DNA from: Yoonia vestfoldensis | GTDB lineage: Bacteria; Pseudomonadota; Alphaproteobacteria; Rhodobacterales; Rhodobacteraceae | Reading direction: 5' to 3' | Length of the DNA: 64,000 nucleotides | Assembly: GCF_002158905.1 (NCBI RefSeq) | Contig: NZ_CP021431.1 | Span: 3,488,001 to 3,552,000, forward strand | Shown here: in pieces, positions 1-7,979 of the stretch | Layout of the letters: every line of letters begins with the position of its first letter | Position numbering within the stretch: position 1 is the first letter of the stretch | Made by a program: the position numbers and the translations under genes | Notes under the pieces: generated by a model | Databases searched by the model: none | Seen by the model: only the letters and a program-made list of their open reading frames with translations | Told to the model about the DNA's origin: nothing

Positions 1-85
1 CCTTTATCTCTTCCGGCCAGCGTCGCTGTCCGTTGGTCCTTATGTCCACCCCGTAATCCCGGAGAAACTCCAACGTAGTCGCCAT
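1..85 (-). CDS. IS66-type accessory transposase protein (TnpA-like), 5' fragment cut by window edge
   Basis: The minus strand opens with ATG at 85-83 and reads 28 codons to the window edge without a stop. The visible N-terminus (LRDYGVDIR, then QRRWPEEIK) resembles the start of the small HTH_Tnp_1 proteins encoded first in IS66-family elements, where they accompany TnpB and the large transposase. Behind the start, at about 148-170, lies a sequence ending CGCTTAC, which fits the usual IS66 terminal repeat beginning GTAAGCG. The rest of the element lies outside the window, so its integrity cannot be judged. The family assignment rests on a short stretch plus the terminus. Confidence 0.62.
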   Translation of the reverse strand, partial: MATTLEFLRDYGVDIRTNGQRRWPEEIK

Positions 86-170
86 CGCGAAACTCCTGCA
101 CTGATCTCCATCGCACATGGAATCGCAGGTCAGACAATCTGTTGGAAGGTGAGGGCCAGCGACCGCTTAC
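1..170. mobile_element. End of an IS66-family insertion sequence
   Basis: Reading the minus strand from 170, the sequence starts GTAAGCGGTCGCTGG, the type of terminus carried by IS66 elements, and about 85 bases inside it a TnpA-like gene begins. This geometry (terminus, short leader, first orf) is normal for the family. Only this end is visible. The target duplication of about 8 bp expected for IS66 cannot be tested because the other end is outside the window. Confidence 0.6.
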
Positions 171-433
171 GAAACTGTTGAGAACTGAAGCGAAGCGAAG
201 TTTGAAACAGTGAAGTGATTGTGGAACTGCGAAGCAGTGACGCAACTGACAATCAAACAACATACCCAAACAGCATTAATGAACAGTTATGACTAATGTC
301 ATAGAATACATATTGTATGATATTATCGCATAACCAATTGAAATCAAACATCTTGATAGTAACTGTCCTAGTGGTTGCTCAAACCGAATATCAGACTTTA
401 GCATCATAGAAAGTTTACCTGATATTTGAGGGC
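171..433. other. AT-rich intergenic segment between IS end and recombinase gene
   Basis: No gene is supported here. The segment has an ACTGC-GAA-GCAGT hairpin (226-238), a short reiteration of GAAGC (about 187-200) and a small palindrome around 306-318 (ATACA-TAT-TGTAT). At 328-340 GCATAACCAATTG nearly matches GCATAACAATTG at 2525-2536 beside the integrase start, so it may be an integrase-binding or attachment-site remnant. Base composition is clearly lower in G+C than the chromosome to the right of 2590. Confidence 0.4.
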
Positions 434-1009
434 ATGATGGCACAAGCAGCAACACTCAATGACGCACAAATCAAACGAGCACTGCGCTACTGTCAAAGTC
501 GTAGGTATGTGACACGCGACAGCACGATACTGCTGTTCAGCATATACACAGGACTGCGTGCGAAGGAGTTGGCAGCGCTGTGTGTGGGCGACGTTTACAA
601 TGAGGATGGGACAGTGCGTACACAGTTCACGCTGCGTGCTGAACAAACCAAAGGTGCTCGTACACGCACTGTGTTCGTCAACGCAGCGCTGACAGCGCAA
701 CTGCTGCGCTATGCTGCGTGGCGCAACATCAAACCGTCACTGAGCACAGCAGCGCTGTTTCGCAGTCAAAAGGGCAATCACTTCTCAGCCAACACCATGT
801 GTCAGCTGTTCCTCAATATCTACAAGGCATGTGGGCTGACTGACGCAAGCAGCCACAGTGGCAGACGCACGTTTATTACACGCTTAGCGAACAAGGGCGT
901 GGGCGTGCGTGTGTTGGCAGCATTGGCAGGACACAGCTCAATTGCCGTCACACAGCGCTACATTGACGTAAATGACGCACAGTTGGCGAATGCTGTGGAG
1001 TTGCTTTGA
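434..1009 (+). CDS. Compact tyrosine recombinase/integrase
   Basis: A 191-residue protein consisting essentially of the catalytic domain of a tyrosine recombinase. Candidate active-site residues are Arg42 (in TGLRAKEL), Lys73, His141 and Arg144 (in SHSGRR), His167 (in AGHSS) and Tyr176 (in TQRYID), so the full catalytic set appears present. There is no obvious N-terminal arm-binding or SAM-like domain, making it shorter than typical phage integrases (300-400 residues). GAGGG lies just upstream. It is one base from ATG 434 but four from the adjacent ATG 437, which may be the real start. Base composition is AT-richer than the core chromosome. It presumably moves or resolves the accessory segment it sits in, but its target is unknown. 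Confidence 0.82.
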   Translation: MMAQAATLNDAQIKRALRYCQSRRYVTRDSTILLFSIYTGLRAKELAALCVGDVYNEDGTVRTQFTLRAEQTKGARTRTVFVNAALTAQLLRYAAWRNIKPSLSTAALFRSQKGNHFSANTMCQLFLNIYKACGLTDASSHSGRRTFITRLANKGVGVRVLAALAGHSSIAVTQRYIDVNDAQLANAVELL

Positions 1010-1057
1010 TTTCCAAAGGCTAATAGTCTCAATCAGACACAATAGGGAGAAACAACT

Positions 1058-1171
1058 ATGCGTAAACTTGGAGCACTTCTTTTAATCTGCAGCACACTTG
1101 CTGTGTCAGCCTGTACACCACCAAGCACAACAACGACTGTTGAAGCAGAGCCCGTTATGAACAAGCTATAA
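1058..1171 (+). CDS. Tiny predicted lipoprotein (37 aa)
   Basis: ATG 1058 is preceded by AGGGAGA at a normal distance. The product begins with a basic pair (MRK), a hydrophobic stretch and a lipobox, VSAC, with Cys19 as the predicted lipidated residue. That leaves a mature peptide of only 19 residues, rich in Thr and Pro. The gene lies between two recombinase genes and ends just before a strong bidirectional terminator. Such minimal lipoproteins resemble entericidin-type or phage Rz1-type peptides in architecture, but no homology is claimed. It was identified by start signal, lipobox and terminator placement. Function is unknown. Confidence 0.6.
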   Translation: MRKLGALLLICSTLAVSACTPPSTTTTVEAEPVMNKL

Positions 1172-1177
1172 GAACAC

Positions 1178-1205
1178 AAAAGGGTAGGTTCAAACCTACC
1201 CTTTT
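1178..1205. terminator. Bidirectional intrinsic terminator
   Basis: An 11-bp perfect stem, AAAAGGGTAGG (1178-1188) paired with CCTACCCTTTT (1195-1205), closes a six-base loop. The A-run on one side and T-run on the other let it work in both directions. It separates the plus-strand small lipoprotein gene from the convergent minus-strand integrase, whose stop codon region it overlaps. Confidence 0.8.
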
Positions 1206-2493
1206 ATCCACCTAGCCGCGTTGCAAGTTCCTGTGCAGTCGCATGCTTGCCGTAATAGCTTTCAATAATCTGCACACTGGTGCCCATGTTGCGTGCTATA
1301 TCAAACACGCTCACACGCCCATGTCGTAGCATCTGCACAGCGTAAAAGTGTCTTAGACTGTAGAGTGTGTATTTCTCACCATCTGCGTTATGTGTGAGCT
1401 TTTCACGCTCAAGCACAGCGTTAAACTGGTCTATCAGCGTGATAATCTTGTTGCCATCAGGCATTCGAAACAGCCAATCGTCGTGTTGTGCTGTTTTTCG
1501 GTTATGCTGTTTGGTGCCCTTTGCAGAGGTTGTTTCCCATTCGCTACGCCAACGAGCATTTCGTTCTAAACACCTATCCACATAGCGTTTCGCTGTAGCA
1601 CGTAGAATAACATAACGCTTTCCAGTCTTGCCGTTGACATTGAATGCGTAGTTCTCGCGCCCACGTTCGTCTGTAAATTTTTCTAAGTCACTCACACGCA
1701 GGTTATTTGCTTCACCCACACGCATGCCACTGTTTGCCAATATCAGCACATAGTCCCGCAGCAGCTCGCGTGTATAGCGCCAACGAGCATTGTCCTTTTC
1801 CTCATGCATCCAGCGTCTAATGGCTTTGTACAAGCGGCTGTATTCCTTCAACGTGAACGCTGGACGTGTTTTGGTGCGCTGTGCTTTGTGCCTAAACGTG
1901 GGAACAGGCTTGTTGCCTCTGTAGCCACGTTCCTGTGCATATTTGAGAACTGTGAGTGCGAAGGTTGTTTCCCACTCAAGTGTTTTATCTGCTGGATTGA
2001 GGCTGTGGTTCTTTGGACGTTTGTCTGCTGGCATGCGTCTGTAGTAGGCACGTCGCCAATCAACGTAGTCACGCAGCACGGCGTTATCAATTTTATCAAC
2101 AGGCTTCTTTCCACAGTACTCGTGCCAGAACTTGCTCACACGCACTATCTGTCGCAGCATAAAGTCACTGGTTTGTTGCTGATTGGCTTTGTTGCTGTGA
2201 CGATAGGTGCCACGTGCATTCTGGCTCTCACGCAGTTTGGCATATTCGTTCAGCACTTCACTGAAACGCTTAATCTGCAGTGGCAGTTGTTCTTCTTTGC
2301 GAAACTCTAACTCGTAGTGCGCACGTACAGCCAAATCACGTGCCTTAGCCAAGTCTCGTGTCTTTAGGCTTTTGTAGATGTACTGCCGCATGCCTTTGTA
2401 CAAACGCACTTGGAAGATGCCATTGCGACTGAACAACAGCACCCTTCCATCAAGCAGCTTTTCTTCAAACTCAGCCTCAGTTTTGCCTAACAA
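1204..2493 (-). CDS. Phage-type tyrosine integrase
   Basis: A 429-residue site-specific recombinase with an N-terminal DNA-binding part (about 1-130), a core-binding region and a C-terminal catalytic domain. Visible catalytic candidates are Arg258 (NSGMRVGE), Lys289/292, Arg381 with His382 (YSLRH) and Tyr413 or Tyr414 (ESYYGK). The first His of the usual HxxRH motif is Tyr and the later MGH motif reads MGT, substitutions I recall from several phage integrases. The start is TTG at 2493, because an in-frame TAG lies 13-15 bases upstream and the next Met is residue 35. It ends the accessory segment next to secA, and short repeats around its start may be its own binding sites. Confidence 0.85.
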   Translation of the reverse strand: MLGKTEAEFEEKLLDGRVLLFSRNGIFQVRLYKGMRQYIYKSLKTRDLAKARDLAVRAHYELEFRKEEQLPLQIKRFSEVLNEYAKLRESQNARGTYRHSNKANQQQTSDFMLRQIVRVSKFWHEYCGKKPVDKIDNAVLRDYVDWRRAYYRRMPADKRPKNHSLNPADKTLEWETTFALTVLKYAQERGYRGNKPVPTFRHKAQRTKTRPAFTLKEYSRLYKAIRRWMHEEKDNARWRYTRELLRDYVLILANSGMRVGEANNLRVSDLEKFTDERGRENYAFNVNGKTGKRYVILRATAKRYVDRCLERNARWRSEWETTSAKGTKQHNRKTAQHDDWLFRMPDGNKIITLIDQFNAVLEREKLTHNADGEKYTLYSLRHFYAVQMLRHGRVSVFDIARNMGTSVQIIESYYGKHATAQELATRLGG

Positions 2494-2558
2494 ATGCCTA
2501 ACAACCTATGCAAAATCGCCATTTGCATAACAATTGCATAACATTTTATGCCATGCAA
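2485..2558. repeat. Cluster of short repeats at the integrase start (candidate arm-binding sites)
   Basis: GCCTAACAA occurs at 2485-2493 and 2496-2504. TTGCATAACA occurs at 2523-2532 and 2534-2543. Both pairs are spaced 11 bp start to start, about one helical turn. The inverted hexamer ATGCAA is present at 2508-2513 and 2553-2558. Clustered short repeats next to an integrase gene often bind the integrase or its excisionase, or act in autoregulation. That role is inferred from position only. Confidence 0.4.
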
Positions 2559-2589
2559 TTGATTATTAAGTCATTGATATTAAACAGAT

Positions 2590-5280
2590 TTATATGCGCC
2601 CATGACAATGCTTGAACTTCTTGCCCGACCCGCAAGGGCATAGATCGTTGCGGCCCGGATTGCCCCATGTCGCGGGGTCGTTTTCGTTGAACCCGTCACG
2701 CGCATCTGCGGCTGTCGCCGTGGCAGGCGTCGCCAAGGCGGCCGCTGCTGCCGCCTGCTGCTGGCGGAATTGGGCGATCATGCGTTCCTGTTCTTCTTTC
2801 GACATCGGCCGGATCTGCGACAATTTCTTGGTGACATCGGTGCGCAGACTGTCCAGCAGTTTTTCGAATAGCTGGAAACCTTCGGTCTTGTATTCGTTCA
2901 ACGGGTCGCGCTGCGCATAGCCACGCATCCCCACGACGGACCGCAGATGTTCCAGCGTCAGCAGATGTTCGCGCCATTTTTCATCGATGGTTTTCAGCAG
3001 GATCTGCTTTTCGACATTGCGCATCGTTTCGGCACCAAAGGCATCGGCCTTTTCGCCCATGTATTTATCGGCCGCTTCTTCAAGACGTTCGCGCATGACA
3101 TCATCGTCCACGCCTTCCTCGGCGGCCCAATCGACGACCGGCAGGTCAAGCCCCAGATGGGCAATGACATCGGCCTGCAACGAATCCGCATCCCATTGAT
3201 CAGCATAGGATTTCGGCGGCATATAGAGCGTCACCAGATCGTCGATCACCTGATCGCGCATATCCTTGACGACATCGGCCAGATCGGTCGATTCCATGAT
3301 CTCGCGGCGCTGGGAAAACACGACCTTGCGCTGTTCATTCATCACATCGTCGAATTTCAGCAATTGTTTGCGGATGTCGAAATTGCGCGCCTCAACCTTG
3401 GCCTGCGCGCGTTCCAGCGATTTGTTGACCCAAGGGTGGACGATGGCTTCGCCCTCTTTCATGCCCAGACCGGACAGGACTTTTTCGAGCCGTTCCGACC
3501 CGAAAATCCGCATCAGATCATCTTCGAGCGACAAAAAGAACGTGGACCGCCCCGGGTCACCCTGACGGCCGGACCGGCCCCGCAGCTGGTTGTCGATCCG
3601 CCGACTTTCGTGGCGTTCTGTGGCCAGCACGAATAATCCGCCCGCGGCTTTGACTTTTTCCTTTTCATCGGCAACCTCGGCCTCGATCCGGGCGCGCAAT
3701 GTCTCTGGGTCGGCCTGCGGATCACTGGCCATGGCTTGCAGCACGCGCATTTCGACATTGCCGCCCAGCTGGATGTCGGTGCCGCGACCAGCCATATTGG
3801 TGGCGATGGTGACGGCGTTCAGCTTGCCGGCATCGGCGACGATCTGCGCCTCTTGTTCATGCTGGCGGGCGTTGAGCACGTTAAAGGTGATCCCTTCGGC
3901 GCGCAGCAGCCCGGCCAGAAACTCTGATTTTTCGATGGATGTGGTGCCCACAAGGATCGGCTGGCCCTTGGCATGGGCTTGTTTGATCTCGGCGACGACA
4001 CCGTCGAATTTTTCCTTGGCGGTGCGATAGACCTGGTCATGTTCATCGGCCCGCGCGACTGGGCGATTGGTCGGCACCTCGACCACACCGAGGTTATAGA
4101 TTTCGCGGAATTCGTCAGCTTCGGTCGCGGCGGTGCCGGTCATGCCGCCCAGCTTGTCATAGAGGCGAAAGTAATTCTGAAAGGTGACAGAGGCCAGCGT
4201 CACGTTTTCGGGCTTGATCCCGACGCCTTCCTTGGCCTCGATCGCCTGATGCAGACCGTCAGACAGGCGGCGGCCGGTCATCATGCGGCCGGTAAATTCG
4301 TCGATCAGGACGACCTGGTCATCGCGGACGATGTAATCCTTTTCGCGGGTGAACAGCACATGCGCGCGCAGCGCCTGGCTGACGTGATGGACCAGAGTCG
4401 CGCTTTCAGGATCATAGAGCGTCTGGCCATCGGGCAGCAGACCAAGCGCTGACAGCTTTTCTTCAAGGAAATCATTGCCTTCCTCGGTGAATGTCGCCTG
4501 ACGCGCCTTTTCATCCAGGGTGTAATGTTCGGGCAGGATATCGGGGATCACCTTGTTGATCGCGGCATACATTTCGCTGCGGTCCTGCGCGGGGCCAGAA
4601 ATGATCAGCGGCGTGCGCGCCTCGTCGATCAGGATGCTGTCCACCTCGTCCACGATCGCGAAATTGTGGTAGCGCTGGTACATCTGGTCCAGCTCGGATT
4701 TCATATTGTCGCGCAGGTAATCAAAGCCCAGTTCGTTATTCGTCGCATAGGTGACATCACAGGCATAGGCCGCCTTTTTGTCGGCCTCGCCCTGGTCCGG
4801 CACCACAACACCGGTGGTCATGCCCAGCGCGCTGTAAACCTTGCTCATCCATTCGGCATCGCGGCGGGCCAGATAATCGTTCACGGTGACGATATGCACG
4901 CCTTTGCCGGTCAGCGCGTTCAGATAGGCCGGGAAGGTGGCGACAAGCGTTTTGCCTTCGCCTGTCTTCATTTCCGCGATATTGCCCTGATGCAGAAAGA
5001 TCCCGCCCAGCAATTGGGTATCAAAGGCCCAGAGGCCCAGCGCGCGGCGCGCCGCCTCGCGGCAATTGGCAAAAGCTTCGGGCAAGAGCGCGTCAAGGCT
5101 TTCGCCTTTCAGGGCGCGGTCGCGGAATTCATCGGTCTTGGCCTTCAGGTCATCATCACTAAGCGTCTGGAACTGCGGTTCCAGCGCGTTGATCTTGGCG
5201 ACCAACGGCCGGGCGGATTTGACTTTGCGGTCATTGGCAGAGCCAAACACCTTTTTGGCAATCGATCCGATACCCAGCAT
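2590..5280 (-). CDS. secA: Preprotein translocase ATPase SecA
   Basis: SecA is the cytoplasmic ATPase that drives unfolded preproteins through SecYEG. The 896-residue product has the expected length. It shows Walker A (MKTGEGKT, residues 104-111), the DEAD-type Walker B ([12 protein letters not shown], about 205-216) and the C-terminal zinc motif (CPCGSG then KHCHGRI) that binds SecB. I chose ATG 5280 because homologues begin [10 protein letters not shown] and GGAG lies five bases upstream. The longer frame to 5316 adds a non-conserved leader. The upstream leader has structure and an overlapping uORF (see separate entries). The 3' end runs directly into the AT-rich accessory segment with no visible terminator between them. 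SecB is encoded at 60191-60697. Confidence 0.98.
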   Translation of the reverse strand: MLGIGSIAKKVFGSANDRKVKSARPLVAKINALEPQFQTLSDDDLKAKTDEFRDRALKGESLDALLPEAFANCREAARRALGLWAFDTQLLGGIFLHQGNIAEMKTGEGKTLVATFPAYLNALTGKGVHIVTVNDYLARRDAEWMSKVYSALGMTTGVVVPDQGEADKKAAYACDVTYATNNELGFDYLRDNMKSELDQMYQRYHNFAIVDEVDSILIDEARTPLIISGPAQDRSEMYAAINKVIPDILPEHYTLDEKARQATFTEEGNDFLEEKLSALGLLPDGQTLYDPESATLVHHVSQALRAHVLFTREKDYIVRDDQVVLIDEFTGRMMTGRRLSDGLHQAIEAKEGVGIKPENVTLASVTFQNYFRLYDKLGGMTGTAATEADEFREIYNLGVVEVPTNRPVARADEHDQVYRTAKEKFDGVVAEIKQAHAKGQPILVGTTSIEKSEFLAGLLRAEGITFNVLNARQHEQEAQIVADAGKLNAVTIATNMAGRGTDIQLGGNVEMRVLQAMASDPQADPETLRARIEAEVADEKEKVKAAGGLFVLATERHESRRIDNQLRGRSGRQGDPGRSTFFLSLEDDLMRIFGSERLEKVLSGLGMKEGEAIVHPWVNKSLERAQAKVEARNFDIRKQLLKFDDVMNEQRKVVFSQRREIMESTDLADVVKDMRDQVIDDLVTLYMPPKSYADQWDADSLQADVIAHLGLDLPVVDWAAEEGVDDDVMRERLEEAADKYMGEKADAFGAETMRNVEKQILLKTIDEKWREHLLTLEHLRSVVGMRGYAQRDPLNEYKTEGFQLFEKLLDSLRTDVTKKLSQIRPMSKEEQERMIAQFRQQQAAAAAALATPATATAADARDGFNENDPATWGNPGRNDLCPCGSGKKFKHCHGRI

Positions 5281-5395
5281 ATTCACTCCACCAGCGCTGT
5301 GGCGCCTGTCTGACATCTATTGAGAGGAGGTTGCTTGTAGGCAGATCGCCAGCCACATACAAAGGGGCCAAATCTGCTCTACTTCCGGCCTCCAT
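5231..5395 (-). other. Possible 54-codon uORF overlapping the secA start
   Basis: ATG 5395 begins an open frame of 54 codons that runs through the secA start region in another frame and stops at 5231, 16 codons into secA. From the predicted promoter the transcript would start about 5402, leaving almost no untranslated leader and no ribosome-binding site. A leaderless regulatory peptide or simple chance are both possible. It is listed because its position would couple its translation to secA initiation. No known arrest motif is claimed. Confidence 0.2.
5341..5377 (-). promoter_or_regulatory. Stem-loop in the secA leader
   Basis: In the minus-strand transcript GCAGAU pairs with AUCUGC, and UUGGCC with GGCUGG (with GU pairs), enclosing an 11-nt loop and a 2-nt bulge. 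The hairpin lies about 60 bases before the secA start, between the predicted promoter and the ribosome-binding site. secA expression is regulated through its leader in other bacteria. Whether this hairpin does so is inference. Confidence 0.4.
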
Positions 5396-5408
5396 AAGGC
5401 ACTCATGG

Positions 5409-5437
5409 GATGTAAGGGGCCGGATATAGAGTGTCAA
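5409..5437 (-). promoter_or_regulatory. Predicted secA promoter
   Basis: On the minus strand TTGACA (5437-5432) is a perfect -35 hexamer, followed after 17 bases by TACATC (5414-5409) as a weak -10. Transcription would start near 5402, about 120 bases before the secA start codon. The divergent parvulin gene begins at 5475. Confidence 0.5.
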
Positions 5438-5474
5438 CGCCGGGCGGCTGCGCGGCCTATCAAGGGATCGTTTA

Positions 5475-6317
5475 ATGCTGAAACATGTAACATTTTTGGG
5501 GGCAGCCGCCGCTTGGCTGTCTGTCACAACGGCTGCTTTCGCGCAGGAGGTCACCGCGGACTCGGTGGTTGCCAAGGTCGGTGATACCGAAATCACCATC
5601 GGCGAATTGATCATCGCGCGGTCCATGCTGCCCGCGCAATATGCGCAATTTCCCGACGAGATCCTCTTTACCGGGCTGGTCGATCAGCTGGTCCAGCAAC
5701 AGCTTTTGGCGGATGCGCTGGAAACCACGCCGCCTAGCGTGACCTATACGATCCAGAACGAACAGCGGTCCCTGATGGCCGCACAGGTGATCAATGATAT
5801 CACCCAAACAGCCATCACGCAGGAATTGCTGCAACAGGCCTATCAGGACCGTTTTGCCGATGCGCCCGAAATCCCCGAATTCCGCGCCGCGCATCTGCTG
5901 GTCGCAACCCAGCAAGAGGCCGATGCAGCCAAGGCGCAGCTGGACGCTGGCGAAGCTTTTGGCGATGTCGCGGCCGCGGTATCAACCGATGTGACCAGCG
6001 CCAATGGCGGCGATCTGGGCTGGTTCGGGGAAGGTGCGATGGTTGACGAATTCGAAGCGGCTGTCATGGCCCTGGACGTCGGCGAGATTTCCGACCCGTT
6101 CGAAACCCAATTCGGCTGGCATATCGTCACCTTGACCGATCAGCGGGCGCGTCCGACACCGACGCTCGAACAGGTCGCGCAGCAATTGACCGCCGAATTG
6201 CAAGAAGCCGCCGTCATGGCCTATCTGGATGAATTGTCTGCCGCCACTGTGGTGGAACGTCCCGCCGAAGGCGCGTTTGATCCCAGCGTGATCAATCAGG
6301 TCGAATTGCTGGATTGA
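5475..6317 (+). CDS. Periplasmic parvulin-type peptidyl-prolyl isomerase
   Basis: A 280-residue exported foldase. Residues 1-23 form a signal peptide ending AFA before Gln24. A SurA/PrsA-like N-terminal helical region follows, then one parvulin (rotamase) domain at about 135-235. That domain has the family signatures FRAAHLLV, GGDLGWFGEGAMV and FGWHIVTLTD. It should catalyse cis-trans isomerisation at prolyl bonds and act as a chaperone for proteins delivered by the Sec pathway. It is divergently transcribed from secA across a 194-bp spacer, a sensible pairing, and argJ follows after six bases. It could be called PrsA- or PpiD-like; I give no symbol because the subfamily is not certain. Confidence 0.9.
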   Translation: MLKHVTFLGAAAAWLSVTTAAFAQEVTADSVVAKVGDTEITIGELIIARSMLPAQYAQFPDEILFTGLVDQLVQQQLLADALETTPPSVTYTIQNEQRSLMAAQVINDITQTAITQELLQQAYQDRFADAPEIPEFRAAHLLVATQQEADAAKAQLDAGEAFGDVAAAVSTDVTSANGGDLGWFGEGAMVDEFEAAVMALDVGEISDPFETQFGWHIVTLTDQRARPTPTLEQVAQQLTAELQEAAVMAYLDELSAATVVERPAEGAFDPSVINQVELLD

Positions 6318-6323
6318 TCTGCC

Positions 6324-7538
6324 ATGAAAATCTCGCCGCTTGCGCCTGCGCAGTTTCCTGACTTGCCCGTGATCGCGGGCGTGACTTTTGCCAGCGCTGC
6401 GGCGGGGGTCAAATACCAGAACCGGACCGATGTGATGCTGGCCATCGCCGCGCCGGGGTCTGCCGTGGCCGGGGTGTTTACCCGCTCTGCCACGCGGTCG
6501 GCCCCGGTGTTGGATTGTCAGGCAAAACTGGGTGGTGATCCGTCCGGTGCCGCCGCGATCCTGGTCAATTCGGGCAATTCCAACGCCTTTACCGGCAAGA
6601 TGGGTGTGGCCAGCGTGACAGCGCTGACACAGGCTGTGGCCGATCTGACCGCCGTGCCGGTGGGGCGTGTCTTCACCGCCTCGACCGGGGTGATCGGCGA
6701 GCCGCTGCCGCATGACCGCATCATTGCGAAACTGGCCGATCTGCACAAAGGCCAGACCGAGGCCGCGATCAAGGACGCCGCCCGCGCGATCATGACCACC
6801 GACACTTTTCCCAAGGGGGCCAGTGCCAGCGTCACCGTCGGGGGCAAGACCGTGCAGATCGCCGGTATCGCCAAAGGGTCCGGCATGATCGCGCCGGATA
6901 TGGCGACAATGCTGGTCTATATCTTTACCGATGCGCTGATCGGGCAGAAGGCGTTGCAAGCGCTGGTGTCGCGCCACAACGATCAGACCTTCAACTGCAT
7001 CACCGTGGACAGCGATACATCGACATCCGACAGCCTGCTTGCGGTGGCGACGGGGGCATCCGGTGTGGATGTGACCGGAAATGCCGATTTTGCAGCAGCG
7101 CTGCATGGCGTGATGCTGGACCTCGCGCATCAGGTCGTGCGCGACGGCGAAGGGGCGAGCAAATTCGTGACCGTCGCCGTGACAGGTGCCGCCGATGATG
7201 CCGATGCGCGCAAGGTCGCGATGGCCATCGCCAACAGCCCGCTCGTCAAGACTGCCATCGCGGGGCAGGATGCCAATTGGGGCCGGATCGTCATGGCCGT
7301 CGGCAAATCGGGCGCGCAGGCGGACAGGGACAGGCTGTCGATCCGCTTTGGCGATATCACCGTGGCCGAAAACGGCTGGCGCGCGCCGGATTATTCCGAA
7401 GCGGCCACCAGCGCCTATATGAAAAACCCCGAGCTGGTCATCGGCGTCGATCTGGGGCTTGGATCGGGCAGCAGCACGGTCTGGACCTGCGATCTGACGC
7501 ATGGCTATATCGACATCAACGCCGATTACCGGTCGTGA
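6324..7538 (+). CDS. argJ: Bifunctional ornithine acetyltransferase / N-acetylglutamate synthase ArgJ
   Basis: ArgJ recycles the acetyl group from N-acetylornithine to glutamate in arginine biosynthesis, and in bifunctional forms also uses acetyl-CoA. The 404-residue length is typical. The self-cleavage site is seen as MATMLVYI (193-200), where Thr195 should become the N-terminal nucleophile of the beta chain. Other family marks are VNSGNSNAFTG (81-91) and TFPKGA (161-166). It follows the parvulin gene by six bases and overlaps the Nudix gene by four, suggesting one transcript. argG lies in the same window at 36602. Confidence 0.97.
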   Translation: MKISPLAPAQFPDLPVIAGVTFASAAAGVKYQNRTDVMLAIAAPGSAVAGVFTRSATRSAPVLDCQAKLGGDPSGAAAILVNSGNSNAFTGKMGVASVTALTQAVADLTAVPVGRVFTASTGVIGEPLPHDRIIAKLADLHKGQTEAAIKDAARAIMTTDTFPKGASASVTVGGKTVQIAGIAKGSGMIAPDMATMLVYIFTDALIGQKALQALVSRHNDQTFNCITVDSDTSTSDSLLAVATGASGVDVTGNADFAAALHGVMLDLAHQVVRDGEGASKFVTVAVTGAADDADARKVAMAIANSPLVKTAIAGQDANWGRIVMAVGKSGAQADRDRLSIRFGDITVAENGWRAPDYSEAATSAYMKNPELVIGVDLGLGSGSSTVWTCDLTHGYIDINADYRS

Positions 7539-7933
7539 AGCTGGTTCTGGTTTCCGCTGTCGCGCTGATCGACACCGACGGGCGGGTGCTGTTGGCGCAG
7601 CGCCCCGAAGGCAAGGCGATGGCCGGTCTGTGGGAATTTCCGGGCGGCAAGGTCGAACAGGGCGAAACCCCCGAGGCCGCGCTGATCCGTGAATTGCACG
7701 AGGAATTGGGCATCGGCACCTGGGCCTCCTGCCTTGCGCCACTGACATTCGCGAGCCATGCCTATGCCGATTTCCACCTGCTGATGCCACTCTTTGCCTG
7801 CCGCAAATGGGACGGCACGCCGCAATCGCGTGAAGGGCAAGCGCTGAAATGGGTGCGGCCCAATGATCTGCGGGATTATCCGATGCCAGCGGCGGATATT
7901 CCGCTGATCCCGATCCTGCGGGACTGGCTATAA
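7535..7933 (+). CDS. mutT: Nudix hydrolase, MutT-like (8-oxo-dGTP diphosphatase)
   Basis: A 132-residue Nudix protein starting at GTG 7535, which overlaps the argJ stop by four bases. The longer open frame upstream lies inside argJ and is not used. The Nudix box GX5EX7REUXEEXGU is complete (GGKVEQGETPEAALIRELHE, then ELGI). Preceding residues LLAQRPEGK and LWEFPGGK are characteristic of MutT proteins that remove oxidised guanine nucleotides. Coupling of argJ and mutT is common in this family. A strong terminator follows immediately. Confidence 0.92.
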   Translation: MKLVLVSAVALIDTDGRVLLAQRPEGKAMAGLWEFPGGKVEQGETPEAALIRELHEELGIGTWASCLAPLTFASHAYADFHLLMPLFACRKWDGTPQSREGQALKWVRPNDLRDYPMPAADIPLIPILRDWL

Positions 7934-7961
7934 AAAAGGCGGCCCAAGGGGCCGCCTTTTT
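7933..7961. terminator. Bidirectional terminator between mutT and infB
   Basis: GGCGGCCC (7938-7945) pairs with GGGCCGCC (7949-7956) around a three-base loop, flanked by A5 and T5 that extend the stem. It serves both the plus-strand argJ-mutT transcript and the minus-strand rimP-nusA-infB operon that ends at 7980. Confidence 0.9.
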
Positions 7962-7979
7962 CTATTGTGGCAGAACCCT

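Noticed and set aside
1-2589. A complete prophage or integrative element
   Set aside because: Only recombinases, one small lipoprotein gene and an IS end are visible; no structural, replication or conjugation genes in the window.
2494-2600. A tRNA gene as the integration site of the mobile segment
   Set aside because: No cloverleaf-forming sequence is seen near the integrase or the secA 3' end.
5317-5406. 29-codon frame upstream of secA (ATG at 5406)
   Set aside because: Its start lies at or before the predicted transcription start (about 5402) and has no ribosome-binding site.
5982-7790. 602-codon minus-strand open frame opposite argJ-mutT
   Set aside because: A shadow of conserved genes on the plus strand; its translation is Arg/His/Gly-rich with no recognisable domain.
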